This document shows, piece after piece, positions 44,246 to 54,070 of a stretch of 64,000 nt of DNA. Under the pieces are notes generated by a model. The model saw only the letters and a program-made list of their open reading frames with translations. It was not told the DNA's origin and made no database searches. The DNA comes from Methanococcus aeolicus Nankai-3. Its GTDB lineage: Archaea > AGJL01 > Methanococci > Methanococcales > Methanococcaceae. Each line of letters begins with the position of its first letter. Within the stretch, counting starts at the first letter, position 1. Position numbers and translations under genes: made by a program. The stretch spans positions 1,505,501 through 1,569,500 of the forward strand of contig NC_009635.1 of NCBI RefSeq assembly GCF_000017185.1. Direction: 5' to 3'.

Positions 44246-44281
44246 TTAATTTTAATGACAATCCTGAACACGCATCATATG

Positions 44282-46090
44282 TTATTTTTTACAGTGTCTA
44301 ATATTTAACAATGCCCCATTTTTAGCTTTTTTCATTTCTGCCCCACTCATTGATGCCCTACCTACACCAATTACTTCCCCCTCATAAATTATTACGATTT
44401 CATCTCCTACGGATATATTTTCATCACAATCCTTAAAACCAGGTGCAAATAATGAGCCTTTTTTAGCCTTAAAATTAACTTCTACCCATTTATTTTTTCC
44501 CAATAATTTTCCACCCTCATAGGTTAGCACAAAAAGCCCATTTTCATAATTTAATGAACATATCTGAGTTAATTTATTATTTATTTTCGCAAAAAACTTT
44601 TTATGCCTTCCTTTAATTACTGTATCATCAGGTATGAAATTACTGCCAAATTGGAATTTTGCAAGTTGCTGGTAGTTGTGCATCACCTGTTTTCTTATAC
44701 TGGGCCTATTGGCTTTTACTGGGGCATTATTATCCTTATTATCTCGTTCATTTTTATTATTCTCTTTGTTATTATCAATACCGTATTTATCTGCACTAAT
44801 TTCTTTGAGGGTATCTTTTAATGTAGCAAGCGAATTATTGGTCGTGGGTCGGTCATCTTCTACCGTAGATATTATATCATATTTTTCTATTAAATTTTTA
44901 TCCAATATTTCATAATAATGTTTTGGAAGGTGAGCTATTACAGATATAGTTCCAAATTTATTATCCGTATTATCTAAATAAGTTTTTAAGTGCCTGTTAA
45001 TAAATTCAATTTCCTCGGAGCTCCATGACCCAACAACAGGAATATCATAATTTACTATTCCCTCCAAAGCTCTTGGAACTACACCATATGGGGAGGTCAA
45101 TACAACTTCTTCAACTACTGTATTTGAAGATCTAATTGCATTTACAAAGTATTGGTGAGATTTTGAGAACGAATATGGTTTTTTTGACGAACAAGGAAGT
45201 AATACAACAATATTTGTAAAAGCTTCATAATTGCCAAGCCTTTCAGTGTATTTTTTTACCTCTGGAATTGTAGTTTCGTCAATGGATACAATTATTTTTT
45301 TCCCACTGGATAGAGGGATATTTCTTACATCAGGATTAAATCTCTTATAATTGCCCCTAAGGTATGGATTTGAAATACTGGTTTCTTCAACTAAATTTCT
45401 TAAACTACCCTCTTTAATACAGTATTTTGTTTCTTCAAGGAGCTCCCTTATAATAGATTTATTGTGCTCTACCAATTCATTAAATTGTATGGTTGTTTCC
45501 ATTATTCTATTTTTTGTAAATTTGTATCCTTTTGAAGCATAATATGATGCCGAAGAATTATCAAAGTAATCTACACCCATATATGTTAGCAGTGGAATTT
45601 CATTTGGCAATGCTGTTGGGAAATATATTGCAGTGTTTGGGGAAATTATATTTCTTAATTCAGATATTAATAAAAGTTCTTTTCTATTAATTAATCTTCT
45701 TCCATCTGCAATTATTATTAAATCAGTATTTTTTAATTCTTCGGTTAATTCGTTGATTTTTTCAATATATTTTCCGAGATTTAATATATAATAATTTATA
45801 CTATTATTATCTTTATCACTATCGTTATTATCGTTATTATCGTTATTATCGTTATCGTTATCGCTTAATTTAATCGTTCCTTTTATTTTATCTTTATTTT
45901 GTTCAAAAATATAGTTTGCAACTTTTTCAGGTGCATCAAAAGGTATTTTTAATAATGGTCGTTTGATATTTTTAATAATATTGTCGTCGATTAATTTTGG
46001 AGTAATATTTATGTTTTTATTGTCGTAATCCTTTTTAAAATAAGTTTCTTTACAACTTCTTCCAATATTATAATAAATTGGTTCAAGCAT
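44282..46090 (-). CDS. arcS: Archaeosine synthase (TGT paralogue)
   Basis: 602 residues. The TGT-like catalytic half carries the ArcS-specific PCSSKKPYSFSKSH motif, and the C-terminus is a PUA RNA-binding domain (VNFKAKKGSLFAPGF, GDEIVIIYEGEVIGVGRASMS). It converts preQ0 at tRNA position 15 to archaeosine. Near residues 76-95 there is an Asn/Asp run encoded by tandem GATAAC/GATAAT units (45820-45872). A second low-complexity Asn/Lys/Asp run lies in the linker near 44730-44780. The mobile-repeat block 46136-46172 sits just upstream. Confidence 0.88.
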   Translation of the reverse strand: MLEPIYYNIGRSCKETYFKKDYDNKNINITPKLIDDNIIKNIKRPLLKIPFDAPEKVANYIFEQNKDKIKGTIKLSDNDNDNNDNNDNNDSDKDNNSINYYILNLGKYIEKINELTEELKNTDLIIIADGRRLINRKELLLISELRNIISPNTAIYFPTALPNEIPLLTYMGVDYFDNSSASYYASKGYKFTKNRIMETTIQFNELVEHNKSIIRELLEETKYCIKEGSLRNLVEETSISNPYLRGNYKRFNPDVRNIPLSSGKKIIVSIDETTIPEVKKYTERLGNYEAFTNIVVLLPCSSKKPYSFSKSHQYFVNAIRSSNTVVEEVVLTSPYGVVPRALEGIVNYDIPVVGSWSSEEIEFINRHLKTYLDNTDNKFGTISVIAHLPKHYYEILDKNLIEKYDIISTVEDDRPTTNNSLATLKDTLKEISADKYGIDNNKENNKNERDNKDNNAPVKANRPSIRKQVMHNYQQLAKFQFGSNFIPDDTVIKGRHKKFFAKINNKLTQICSLNYENGLFVLTYEGGKLLGKNKWVEVNFKAKKGSLFAPGFKDCDENISVGDEIVIIYEGEVIGVGRASMSGAEMKKAKNGALLNIRHCKK

Positions 46091-46135
46091 TTTTTATCAC
46101 ATTATATATTGATTATTCATATATTTTTTTACAGG

Positions 46136-46200
46136 GGAAAATCTACAATATCCTTCGGATATTGAACAAAATCGAAGATTTTGAATTCAAAATCTTAGAT
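46136..46200. repeat. Second repeat family with three triloop hairpins
   Basis: 46136-46172 matches the block at 33659. It contains CAATATCC-TTC-GGATATTG. Next come CAAAATC-GAA-GATTTTG and CAAAATC-TTA-GATTTTG. A 20-base stretch from 46167 is identical to 52631-52650 inside the FAD oxidoreductase gene. It lies between the divergent starts of arcS and the PgpA-like gene. Confidence 0.75.
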
Positions 46201-46302
46201 TTTGTAAATTTTTTATTTGCCTCATATGTTTTATATATTGCCTATATATTGTTTATATATTATATATTAAATTATTATAACAACTAAACAAGGTTATATA
46301 AT

Positions 46303-46746
46303 ATGAGCGTAGATGTAATAAAACTATTAAGCAATTACAATATATCAATAGACAGTATAATTAATTGTGGTATGGAGCTCTGCATATGCAATGAAGATGA
46401 AATAGAAATTATCAGAAAAAAATTAGAAAGGGAGCTCCTAAAAAATTTAAGTAATCCAAATCTATCGACCTTAATAATTGCATCCATTAAATTGGAAGAA
46501 GAAGGAAAAAAAGGAAATTTACCATTTAACTATGACGAAGACCCAAATTATATTTATGCCGATGAAGTTATTGGAATGGCAATAGCCAACGAAATAGCGG
46601 GAACAAAAGCTACCTTTAATTTCAAATGGTATGATAGAAAAAAACCAGGTATCATAGGAACATTAGATGAAAATGGACTTGTTTTTTTAGATGATGCCAT
46701 AGCCGGACTTATTGCTGGTTGTATGAGTAAAATTTTTGAGTGTTGA
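46303..46746 (+). CDS. PgpA/CobZ-family phosphatase
   Basis: 147 residues resembling the phosphatidylglycerophosphatase A family. ADEVIGMAIANEIAG carries the acidic DE motif and FLDDAIAGLIAGCMSKI the second Asp pair. In methanogens this family includes CobZ, the alpha-ribazole-5'-phosphate phosphatase of cobalamin synthesis. Without bacterial-type lipids to process, a CobZ role is the likelier one. The next gene begins 6 bases after its stop. Confidence 0.65.
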   Translation: MSVDVIKLLSNYNISIDSIINCGMELCICNEDEIEIIRKKLERELLKNLSNPNLSTLIIASIKLEEEGKKGNLPFNYDEDPNYIYADEVIGMAIANEIAGTKATFNFKWYDRKKPGIIGTLDENGLVFLDDAIAGLIAGCMSKIFEC

Positions 46747-46752
46747 TAGAAA

Positions 46753-47109
46753 ATGGCTACAATAAGATATGATAAAAATAAAGCTATTAAAATTAGTGCG
46801 GAGATATTTCCAGATAATATTTGTGAACAATGCGGTAGATGTTGTATCACACATGTTTTTAAGGATGGTGATGGAATACCAGTAATTGTTTATTGTGAGC
46901 ATTATAATCCCAAAACAAAATTATGTAATATATATTACAATAGATTTGAAAAAGAAGATTCATGTCTTTCAATGATAGAGGGAATATTGGCCCAGGCTTT
47001 TCCAAAGGATTGCCCATATGTCAAAGATCTAAAAAATTATAGCGAACCAAATTGTTATAAAATAATAAGGGATTTCGAAAAAAGGAAAAAAGGAAAATTC
47101 AAATATTAA
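46753..47109 (+). CDS. YkgJ-like cysteine-cluster protein
   Basis: 118 residues with CEQCGRCC near residue 24, then CEHYNPKTKLCNIY, C and CPYV. This is the eight-cysteine pattern of the YkgJ/UPF0153 family, presumed to hold zinc or an Fe-S cluster. Function unknown. Co-directional with the PgpA-like gene (6-base gap). Its stop overlaps the stop of the convergent membrane-protein gene. Confidence 0.75.
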   Translation: MATIRYDKNKAIKISAEIFPDNICEQCGRCCITHVFKDGDGIPVIVYCEHYNPKTKLCNIYYNRFEKEDSCLSMIEGILAQAFPKDCPYVKDLKNYSEPNCYKIIRDFEKRKKGKFKY

Positions 47110-47786
47110 ATATTAATTATATAATTTTTTAATTCATCAATATTCATCCGTTCTTTTGATTCTGCCGTAGGTATGGAATATAAAATTTTTGGATTATTGG
47201 GAGCTCCTTTTAATCCCAATATTATTAAATCTTCTTTTGGGGTTTTATCATACAATCTAATAATATTATTGATTGGATATGATTTTTTATAAATTGGATA
47301 AACTGATTTATCAAGATAATATAATATATTATCTTTAAGTGTGAGCCCCTGTTGCACTAAATAATTTATAAATTGTTCTTTATCTGCCTCCAATAATGAT
47401 TTTTCTGTTTTTAATTTTTCTTCTTTCGTTTCATCAATGTTATTATTATTATTATTATTATTTTCAAGGTTTAAATCCCTTGTATGCACAGATATAATTG
47501 CACTATCTTCTTTAACTTCTTCAACAGGCAATGTTTTGGCATATCTTACTTCAACCGCTCCATTTGAAGAGTTATCCTCTATTTTTACCTTTTTAGTTTT
47601 AAGCTTTCTAATTCCTGCTTTAATTGATTTGTATATTTTATGCCCTAAATAAATTATTGCCACCAACAACCCCAATAATAACAAAGGTAATATGAGAACT
47701 ACAAATGCCAATATTGCAATTATGAAAAGCAATATATTTGAAAAGAAAGACATGTTTGTTAAATTGTATGTTTTAAGTTTAACCAT
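47106..47786 (-). CDS. Membrane-anchored hypothetical protein with poly-Asn tract
   Basis: 226 residues. A long hydrophobic stretch (about residues 14-48, one or two helices) is followed by a basic stop segment, an acidic linker with eight consecutive Asn encoded by AAT repeats, and a ~90-residue C-terminal domain. No family is recognised. GTGATA precedes the ATG. The gene ends overlap tail to tail with the YkgJ-like gene. Confidence 0.6.
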   Translation of the reverse strand: MVKLKTYNLTNMSFFSNILLFIIAILAFVVLILPLLLLGLLVAIIYLGHKIYKSIKAGIRKLKTKKVKIEDNSSNGAVEVRYAKTLPVEEVKEDSAIISVHTRDLNLENNNNNNNNIDETKEEKLKTEKSLLEADKEQFINYLVQQGLTLKDNILYYLDKSVYPIYKKSYPINNIIRLYDKTPKEDLIILGLKGAPNNPKILYSIPTAESKERMNIDELKNYIINI

Positions 47787-47854
47787 GTTATCACTTTTTT
47801 AAATTTTTAAATTTTATTTATTCTTTAATTATTATTTTATTCTTATTTTTTCCT

Positions 47855-48835
47855 TTAAAACCAACTATCCAATGAAGTTTGGCTTCTTTTCTCATTTAAT
47901 AATTTATCCAATTTTTTAATTGATGGCAAAATTCTATTTGGTGAAAAATCATTTTCTTCTATCAAAAATTCTTTTAATCCTTCAATATTTGGAGATTTTA
48001 ATTTTATGTCCTCTTTCGTATAATCCACGACTTTTGGATTTTTAAATATATTTTTTATCTCCTCATAATTTTCAATATCTTTTATATATTCATTCATTTT
48101 TTTATTTTTTATTATAGTTAATGCTTTTTTAGGGCCTATTCCTTTAATCCCTCCAATATTATAGTCGGTCCCAATTAATATTGCCATATCAATTAAATCA
48201 TCAATAGATATATCCAATGGTTTTAATATGTCCTCAATTTCCATCAGTTCCAATGGTTTATTTGATGCCGTAATATTTCTTACAGTTCTCGGAGCTCCAT
48301 ATAATAAGGCATCATAATCTTGACTAACTACACAGTAGGCATCGCCGTTTTTTATCATATGGGCACATTGGGCTTCCCCCTCTGATGGGGCATCTATATA
48401 TGGGATTCCCATGAGTTTTAATAATTTTTTGCAGTTATCAACTGTATTTGGTTCTAAATAATTAATTCTTTTTGCATATTTTTGCATATCTTCAATGTTT
48501 TCTTCTCTTTTTGCTATTTCGTAGTCCTTTGATGCTTTTTCTTTTACTTTTCTTCTTTCTTCTCGTGTTTTAAGTTTTAATTCTGGCGGTTTTCCATCAA
48601 ATACCCATATGGGAGTTATTTCATTATTCAATAGATATATTGTTTTATAAAATATTCCATTATATGGTGATGTTATTTCCCCCTTTGAATTTCTTAACGG
48701 AGCTCCATCTCTTAATCTAATACTTGATAAAAATTGATATATTATATTCATTGAATCAATTGCCACGGTTTTATTTTTTAAATCTGTTATTGATATGTTC
48801 TTTTTTGGAATTGAGTCATTAAATTGCACTCCCAT
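47855..48835 (-). CDS. fen: Flap endonuclease
   Basis: 326 residues, beginning GVQFNDSIPKK. The metal-binding Asp residues are in VAIDSMNIIYQFL, VFDGKPPELK, APSEGEAQC and LIGTDYNIGGIKGIGPKKAL. It ends SQTSLDSWF, a PCNA-interacting peptide. It cuts 5' flaps in Okazaki fragment maturation and repair. ATG 48835 follows GGTGA; the GTG at 48847 is rejected. Confidence 0.95.
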   Translation of the reverse strand: MGVQFNDSIPKKNISITDLKNKTVAIDSMNIIYQFLSSIRLRDGAPLRNSKGEITSPYNGIFYKTIYLLNNEITPIWVFDGKPPELKLKTREERRKVKEKASKDYEIAKREENIEDMQKYAKRINYLEPNTVDNCKKLLKLMGIPYIDAPSEGEAQCAHMIKNGDAYCVVSQDYDALLYGAPRTVRNITASNKPLELMEIEDILKPLDISIDDLIDMAILIGTDYNIGGIKGIGPKKALTIIKNKKMNEYIKDIENYEEIKNIFKNPKVVDYTKEDIKLKSPNIEGLKEFLIEENDFSPNRILPSIKKLDKLLNEKRSQTSLDSWF

Positions 48836-48885
48836 TTTATTCACCAAAATATTTATTATTATTTATTATAAAATAAAAAAAATAT

Positions 48886-50148
48886 TTAATTAACAATTAT
48901 CTTTCCATTTATTAACAATGGAGGGGCTATTAAACTCCCCCTCTGCTCAACTTTATCTAATGGGGTTGCTGTTTTAAATGTTTCAAATATATTTCCTGAT
49001 AGCATACCTTTTTTAAGCGGTATTTTCTCTCCGTCTTTAACTATATAACTGTTGGATATTTCCACGGAAAAATCTCCTGTAATTGGGTTTGAAGTATGAC
49101 AACCGATAAGGGTATTTATAATAAGGTATTCGTTATAATTCTCGATTTTATCAACTGGCTCAATTATAAAGTTGGAGCTCCCCACACTTGGTAGGCTACT
49201 ACTGCCCCTTGAACCATTTCCTGTGCTTTCTGTATTGTCGATATTTGCCCGTTTTATGTCATATAAATAGCTTTTTAATACCCCATTTTCTACTAAAACA
49301 GTTCTTTTTGTTGGTGTTCCCTCGTCGTCTGCCTTAGATGAATAAAGAGCATTATCAATAGTTCCATCATCAATAATATTTATATTTTCTCCAAATATTT
49401 CCTCTCCAAGTTTTCCAGCTAAAACAGACCTGTTTCTTTGGACACTTTCGGCATTAAATGATGGTTTAAGTGTATATCCCAATAATGAATTTAAAGCCCT
49501 TGGATTTAATATAATATTGCCCTCATAATTTTGAATTGTGCTTTTTGGAAGTTTTAACAATTCTACGGTATTATTTGCCAATTCTTCTACGCTAAACCTG
49601 TTATTTTTGGTTAAATAATCGTAAGCCGTTTCATTTTCATTTATCCCAGAAATAGAGGCGGAATATTGTGTATATTTTTCCTCTATATCTACACCATTTG
49701 AATTTATTATTCTGGTTTGTGCCATGGAGCTCCCTATGCCCCCGCCTGTGATGGTAATATTATTTTCCTCCAATATATTTTTCATAGCTCTTAAATCCTC
49801 TATTAGCTGGTTTTCGTCTAAATCTAATATTTCTTTATAATATGTTCCTTTTGGGTTTGGATATTTTGATTTAGGTTCGGGTTGTGCTAATGTGGTATAG
49901 GAGTCAAATACAAGATTTTCCATAGCTTTATAAATTACCTTTTCATTTTCCTGCGAAGAGAAGGCAAAACCTACTTTTTTATCCTTTATTACCCTTACAC
50001 CAATACCAAAATCTTTTGATATATCCACACAATCCAAACTATCTCCGTCTAAATCTGCACTAATCCCGTCTGTTTTTTCGATGTAAATATCTACTTCAAA
50101 ATTGTTTTTTTCTCCAATTTTTAATATTTTATCTATTAAATAATCCAT
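48886..50148 (-). CDS. TldD/PmbA-family metalloprotease homologue (TldE/PmbA type)
   Basis: 420 residues with the PmbA pattern FGIGVRVIKDKKVGFAFSS, a central AQTRIINSNGVDIEEKYTQYS and a C-terminal GSSNFIIEP...GDFSVEISNSYIV. No HExxxH motif is seen, as in the TldE/PmbA partner. The family acts in peptide maturation. The ATG has GGTG upstream. A TldD partner is not adjacent. Confidence 0.8.
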   Translation of the reverse strand: MDYLIDKILKIGEKNNFEVDIYIEKTDGISADLDGDSLDCVDISKDFGIGVRVIKDKKVGFAFSSQENEKVIYKAMENLVFDSYTTLAQPEPKSKYPNPKGTYYKEILDLDENQLIEDLRAMKNILEENNITITGGGIGSSMAQTRIINSNGVDIEEKYTQYSASISGINENETAYDYLTKNNRFSVEELANNTVELLKLPKSTIQNYEGNIILNPRALNSLLGYTLKPSFNAESVQRNRSVLAGKLGEEIFGENINIIDDGTIDNALYSSKADDEGTPTKRTVLVENGVLKSYLYDIKRANIDNTESTGNGSRGSSSLPSVGSSNFIIEPVDKIENYNEYLIINTLIGCHTSNPITGDFSVEISNSYIVKDGEKIPLKKGMLSGNIFETFKTATPLDKVEQRGSLIAPPLLINGKIIVN

Positions 50149-50269
50149 TATTACACCATTTGAATTTATTATTTTGTTTATTAATTGTTGTAAATTTAAT
50201 TAATTAAATAAATAAGCCGTGAAAAAATAAAAATAAAAATTATTAAAATAAAAATAAAATATGTATTAT

Positions 50270-51520
50270 TTATTCAAATATGAACTCTACATCTGATAAT
50301 CTTCTTTTTACTTCATTTAATATTCTATCCTCTTCTTCCTCGGACACTTCCCCGTCTTTAAATGCTGGGAAACATGCAGCCATTCTTACGAAATGTCCAG
50401 CATCGTCCCAAGGTACAGTAGAAACTAATTTTTCTTTTATTAAATAATGTGAAAACTCCTCTCCGCTGTTGAATATATGACCGCATTTTGTTCCCTTTGG
50501 AGCTTTTATATATAAATAGAATGTTCCGCCAGGCATCTTAGCATCAAATCCTACTTCATTTAGTAAATTAACCATTTTATTTAATCTTCTTTCGTATTTT
50601 GCCCTCGTCCTTTCTGTGATTTCTGGATGTTCTAAGCAATATATTCCAGCTTTTTGAATTGGTATAAATTGACCGCTGTCAAAATTGTCTTTAACTGTTG
50701 CAAATCCGCTTACAATTAAATCATTACCTACAACAAAAGCCAACCTCCAACCTGTCATGTTGTATGCTTTTGAAAAACTGTGTATTTCTACTCCAACATC
50801 TTTTGCACCATCAATTGATAAAAATGATAATGGTTCGCCGTTGTAAGTGAGAGCTCCATAGGCTGCATCTTGAACAACAATTATATTATTTTCTTTTGCA
50901 AATTGCACAACTTCCTCATAAAATTCTTTTGTTGCCTGAGCTCCTGTTGGGTTGTTGGGGTAATTTAAATATAATATTTTTGCTTTCTCTTTTATATCGT
51001 CAGGAATACTTTTTAAATCTGGTAAAAATTTATTTTCCTCTAAAAGTGGCATGTTATAAACTTCTCCTCCATACCACTCCGTATGCGTAGCACTTACAGG
51101 ATAGCCAGGAACTGTCATAAGTATTACATCTCCTGGATTAATAAATACTGATGTGATATATGCCAATGCAGGTTTTGACCCCATTGAGTGAATTACCTCT
51201 GTTTTTGGGTCAATTCCATCTACCCCATATACTTCTTTCATATATTTAGCAACAGCCTCCTTTAATTCATCTATACCGTTGTCGGCATATCCTCTATTTT
51301 CGTGTTTTTTAGCCTCATTGTATAATGTTTCAATTACCTCTTTATCGGCCATTTCATCAGGTTCGCCAACACCCATATCTATTAATTCAATATCTGGATA
51401 TTTGGCTTTTGCCTCCATTTTTGCCCTTTTAATTTTTTCAAATTTATATATTACATCATCTTTTCCGAAATTTTTTCCACCAATTCGTTCAGCAAATAGG
51501 TTTTGAATATAGCTTTCCAT
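50270..51520 (-). CDS. dapL: LL-diaminopimelate aminotransferase
   Basis: 416 residues of PLP fold-type I. GVGEPDEMAD binds substrate, NYPNNPTGA and DAAYGALTY contact the cofactor, and the Schiff-base Lys is in HSFSKAYNMTGWR. Length and sequence match the methanogen DapL that makes LL-DAP for lysine synthesis in one step. The start has GGTG upstream. Confidence 0.88.
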   Translation of the reverse strand: MESYIQNLFAERIGGKNFGKDDVIYKFEKIKRAKMEAKAKYPDIELIDMGVGEPDEMADKEVIETLYNEAKKHENRGYADNGIDELKEAVAKYMKEVYGVDGIDPKTEVIHSMGSKPALAYITSVFINPGDVILMTVPGYPVSATHTEWYGGEVYNMPLLEENKFLPDLKSIPDDIKEKAKILYLNYPNNPTGAQATKEFYEEVVQFAKENNIIVVQDAAYGALTYNGEPLSFLSIDGAKDVGVEIHSFSKAYNMTGWRLAFVVGNDLIVSGFATVKDNFDSGQFIPIQKAGIYCLEHPEITERTRAKYERRLNKMVNLLNEVGFDAKMPGGTFYLYIKAPKGTKCGHIFNSGEEFSHYLIKEKLVSTVPWDDAGHFVRMAACFPAFKDGEVSEEEEDRILNEVKRRLSDVEFIFE

Positions 51521-51777
51521 TTTAGCACCTTTATTATATTTTAATAATTTATTGCAATTTTATTATAATTTTATATTTTATATGTTTAATTATTTAGCAT
51601 GATATTTTATCAAGGAGCTCCTACACAATATATAATATATTGCTTTATATTATCTATATTATTTATGTTATCTATATATATTATCCTATTGTATTTTATT
51701 GTTATGAAGACATATAAAAGATATATAAATTTTTAATAAATATATTTGTCCTGTTTATTTTATGGCAAGGTGAAATA

Positions 51778-53235
51778 ATGAAAATAGCTATTGTAGGCGG
51801 AGGAACCTCTGGACTTTTATCTGCATTGGCACTTGAAAAAGAAGGTCATGAAGTATTGGTCTTTGAGAAAAATATCATCGGCGGATTATGTAGGAGCGAA
51901 ACTATTGATGGCTATACTATGGATATAGGGGTTCATGCAATAACAATGTTAAATGATGGACCATTGGTACGAATTTTAAAAAAATATTCAAATTATTTGC
52001 CAAATTTTAGGCCTTATGGGGATTATTATGTAAGGACTGATGATTTATATAGGATACCTGTATCCATGCAAGAAATAACTACGACACCAGTTATTCCTAA
52101 ACTCGACAAAGTATTAATTACCTCCAAAATATTGGATTTGATGACATCAGGATTTTCAAAGGAGACATCAGTTTATGAAGTTATTCAAGATATAAATTTA
52201 AGCGATGAATCATATAACTTTTTTGATACCATATGTTATTTTTTAAGCGGGGAGAATACTAAAAAAACGCCGTTGTGGAGATTATTTACTGGTGCAGGAT
52301 ATATCCCCGAGGACGATATAATACCATTTATATATAAAGATTTAAAGATAAATCCATTGAAATTATCCATATTTAAAAAATTTAATAGAAATAGAATAAA
52401 AAAGATATTGGATGATGGGTTTTTAGTATCTATTAAACATGGTTCTAAAAATTATATTAATAAATTCGTAAATAAAGATAGATACTGGTCCCAAGGTTAC
52501 CCTATGGGCGGGGTTCAGTCAATATTAAATTGTATACTATATTCATTGGATAAAATCCAAATAAAAATGGAAGAAGTAAATAAAATCGTTGAAAATAATA
52601 ATTATAACAATAAAAGGAATAATAAAAATACAAAATCGAAGATTTTGAATAAAAATAAAAGATACATAATTAAAACAGATAAAAATGAATATTATGCCGA
52701 CATTGTTATATATTCTGCCCCCTCGAGATATCTTCCCGATATTACAAATATAGAAGAAATTCAAAATATTAAGAATGATTTAAAAAATATAAAATATACA
52801 AAATCATTAACTGTATGGATAGGACATAGCGAAAACCCATTAAATTATATTGGTTCAGAAATTTGGATTGATTATCCTTGTTGGGCAACATGCACTTCAA
52901 ATTATGATAAAAATTTAGCACCTAATGGAAAACATCTTTTAGGATTTTCGTTTGTAAATGAAAAAAAAGAAAATGCTCTTAATATTATAGAAAATAAATT
53001 AAACATAAATCTCGATAACGCAGATATGATTCATTTTCAAGAATATATTCCAGAACAGGCATCTTGTGCCATTGGTCAGTTTTTTGCCTACCCTAAAATT
53101 AGAGACGATTTTTATATAGTTGGAACAGATGCTGACCCGCGAAGTATGGGAATTACAAGGGCTTCGTATTCTGTCGAGGTTATGCTTTCAGAGTTTAAAA
53201 ACAGTTTTAATAATGAGATAACGAATAATAAATAA
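51778..53235 (+). CDS. FAD-dependent oxidoreductase (amine oxidase/desaturase-like)
   Basis: 485 residues. The FAD fold starts with IVGGGTSGLLSALALEKEG...VFEK, and GGLCRSETIDGYTMDIGVHAI is typical of the flavin amine-oxidase/UDP-galactopyranose mutase/phytoene desaturase group. The C-terminus has YIVGTDADPRSMGITRASYSVE. Substrate unknown; isoprenoid or sugar-nucleotide oxidation are options. An Asn/Lys-rich segment (52590-52660) is a low-complexity insert that includes a palindrome copied from an intergenic repeat. GGTGA precedes the ATG. Confidence 0.78.
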   Translation: MKIAIVGGGTSGLLSALALEKEGHEVLVFEKNIIGGLCRSETIDGYTMDIGVHAITMLNDGPLVRILKKYSNYLPNFRPYGDYYVRTDDLYRIPVSMQEITTTPVIPKLDKVLITSKILDLMTSGFSKETSVYEVIQDINLSDESYNFFDTICYFLSGENTKKTPLWRLFTGAGYIPEDDIIPFIYKDLKINPLKLSIFKKFNRNRIKKILDDGFLVSIKHGSKNYINKFVNKDRYWSQGYPMGGVQSILNCILYSLDKIQIKMEEVNKIVENNNYNNKRNNKNTKSKILNKNKRYIIKTDKNEYYADIVIYSAPSRYLPDITNIEEIQNIKNDLKNIKYTKSLTVWIGHSENPLNYIGSEIWIDYPCWATCTSNYDKNLAPNGKHLLGFSFVNEKKENALNIIENKLNINLDNADMIHFQEYIPEQASCAIGQFFAYPKIRDDFYIVGTDADPRSMGITRASYSVEVMLSEFKNSFNNEITNNK

Positions 53236-53256
53236 CAATAACAGCAATACAATAAA

Positions 53257-53378
53257 TATAGTAAGTTCAAAAACTGTCCCATATTAGTCCAAAATAATTA
53301 AGTGGAATGGATTATAACTATGAAATATGGTTTTATTTTCGCCACCATAGTGTGAAACAGTTCGAAGATTGACTATAA
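53257..53378. repeat. MITE-like TATAGT element, short subfamily
   Basis: 122 bases and near-identical to 37513-37628, differing by a few substitutions and a small indel in the AACTATGAAATATGGTTTT core. The ends are TATAGTAAGTTCAAAAACTG and TTCGAAGATTGACTATA. It lies just after the oxidoreductase stop. Confidence 0.87.
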
Positions 53379-53446
53379 TATAAAATTAAATAAAAATAAA
53401 ATTAGAATATATAAATAAAAATAAAAAAACACTAAAAAGGGATAAT

Positions 53447-53998
53447 ATGAAAATATTAGAACGGAGTTTAAAAACCTGCCCAATAGTTCAAAGGGGAGAA
53501 TATACTTACTTCATACATCCCATATCAGACGGAGTTCCATTAATAAAACCAGATTTGATAAGGGAAATTACCACAGAAATTATTAAAATAGGGGATTTAA
53601 ATGTGGATAAAATAATCACTGCTGAGGCTATGGGAATACCACTTGCAACAGCAATTTCACTATGTACAGATATCCCATATGCAATTATACGAAAAAGAGA
53701 GTATAAATTAGATGGGGAAATTGCAGTCCATCAGGAAACAGGATATAGTAAAGGAGAATTATATTTAAATGGAGTTAATAAAGGAGATAAAGTAATAATT
53801 GTAGATGATGTATTATCTACGGGTGGAACGATAATAGCTTTAATTGAAGCACTACGAAAAGCAGGGGCCGAAATAAAGGACATAATTTGTGTAATTGAAA
53901 GAGGAGATGGCAAAAAAATCGTAAAAGAAAAAACAGGCCATACCGTAAAAACACTTATGAAAATAGATGTAATTGATGGAAAAGTTGTAATTTTATAA
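53447..53998 (+). CDS. hpt: Hypoxanthine/guanine phosphoribosyltransferase (archaeal)
   Basis: 183 residues, archaeal Hpt type. The PRPP-binding motif is [14 protein letters not shown], and [16 protein letters not shown] and [11 protein letters not shown] are conserved. It salvages purine bases to nucleotides. GGGATA precedes the ATG. An FAH-family gene lies two genes on, a neighbourhood I recall for the M. jannaschii counterparts. Confidence 0.9.
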
Positions 53999-54070
53999 TA
54001 ATTTTATTTTTATTTTTTGGGAGCTCCCAAAAATACTACACAAAAACACCACATATATAAAATTGATAAT

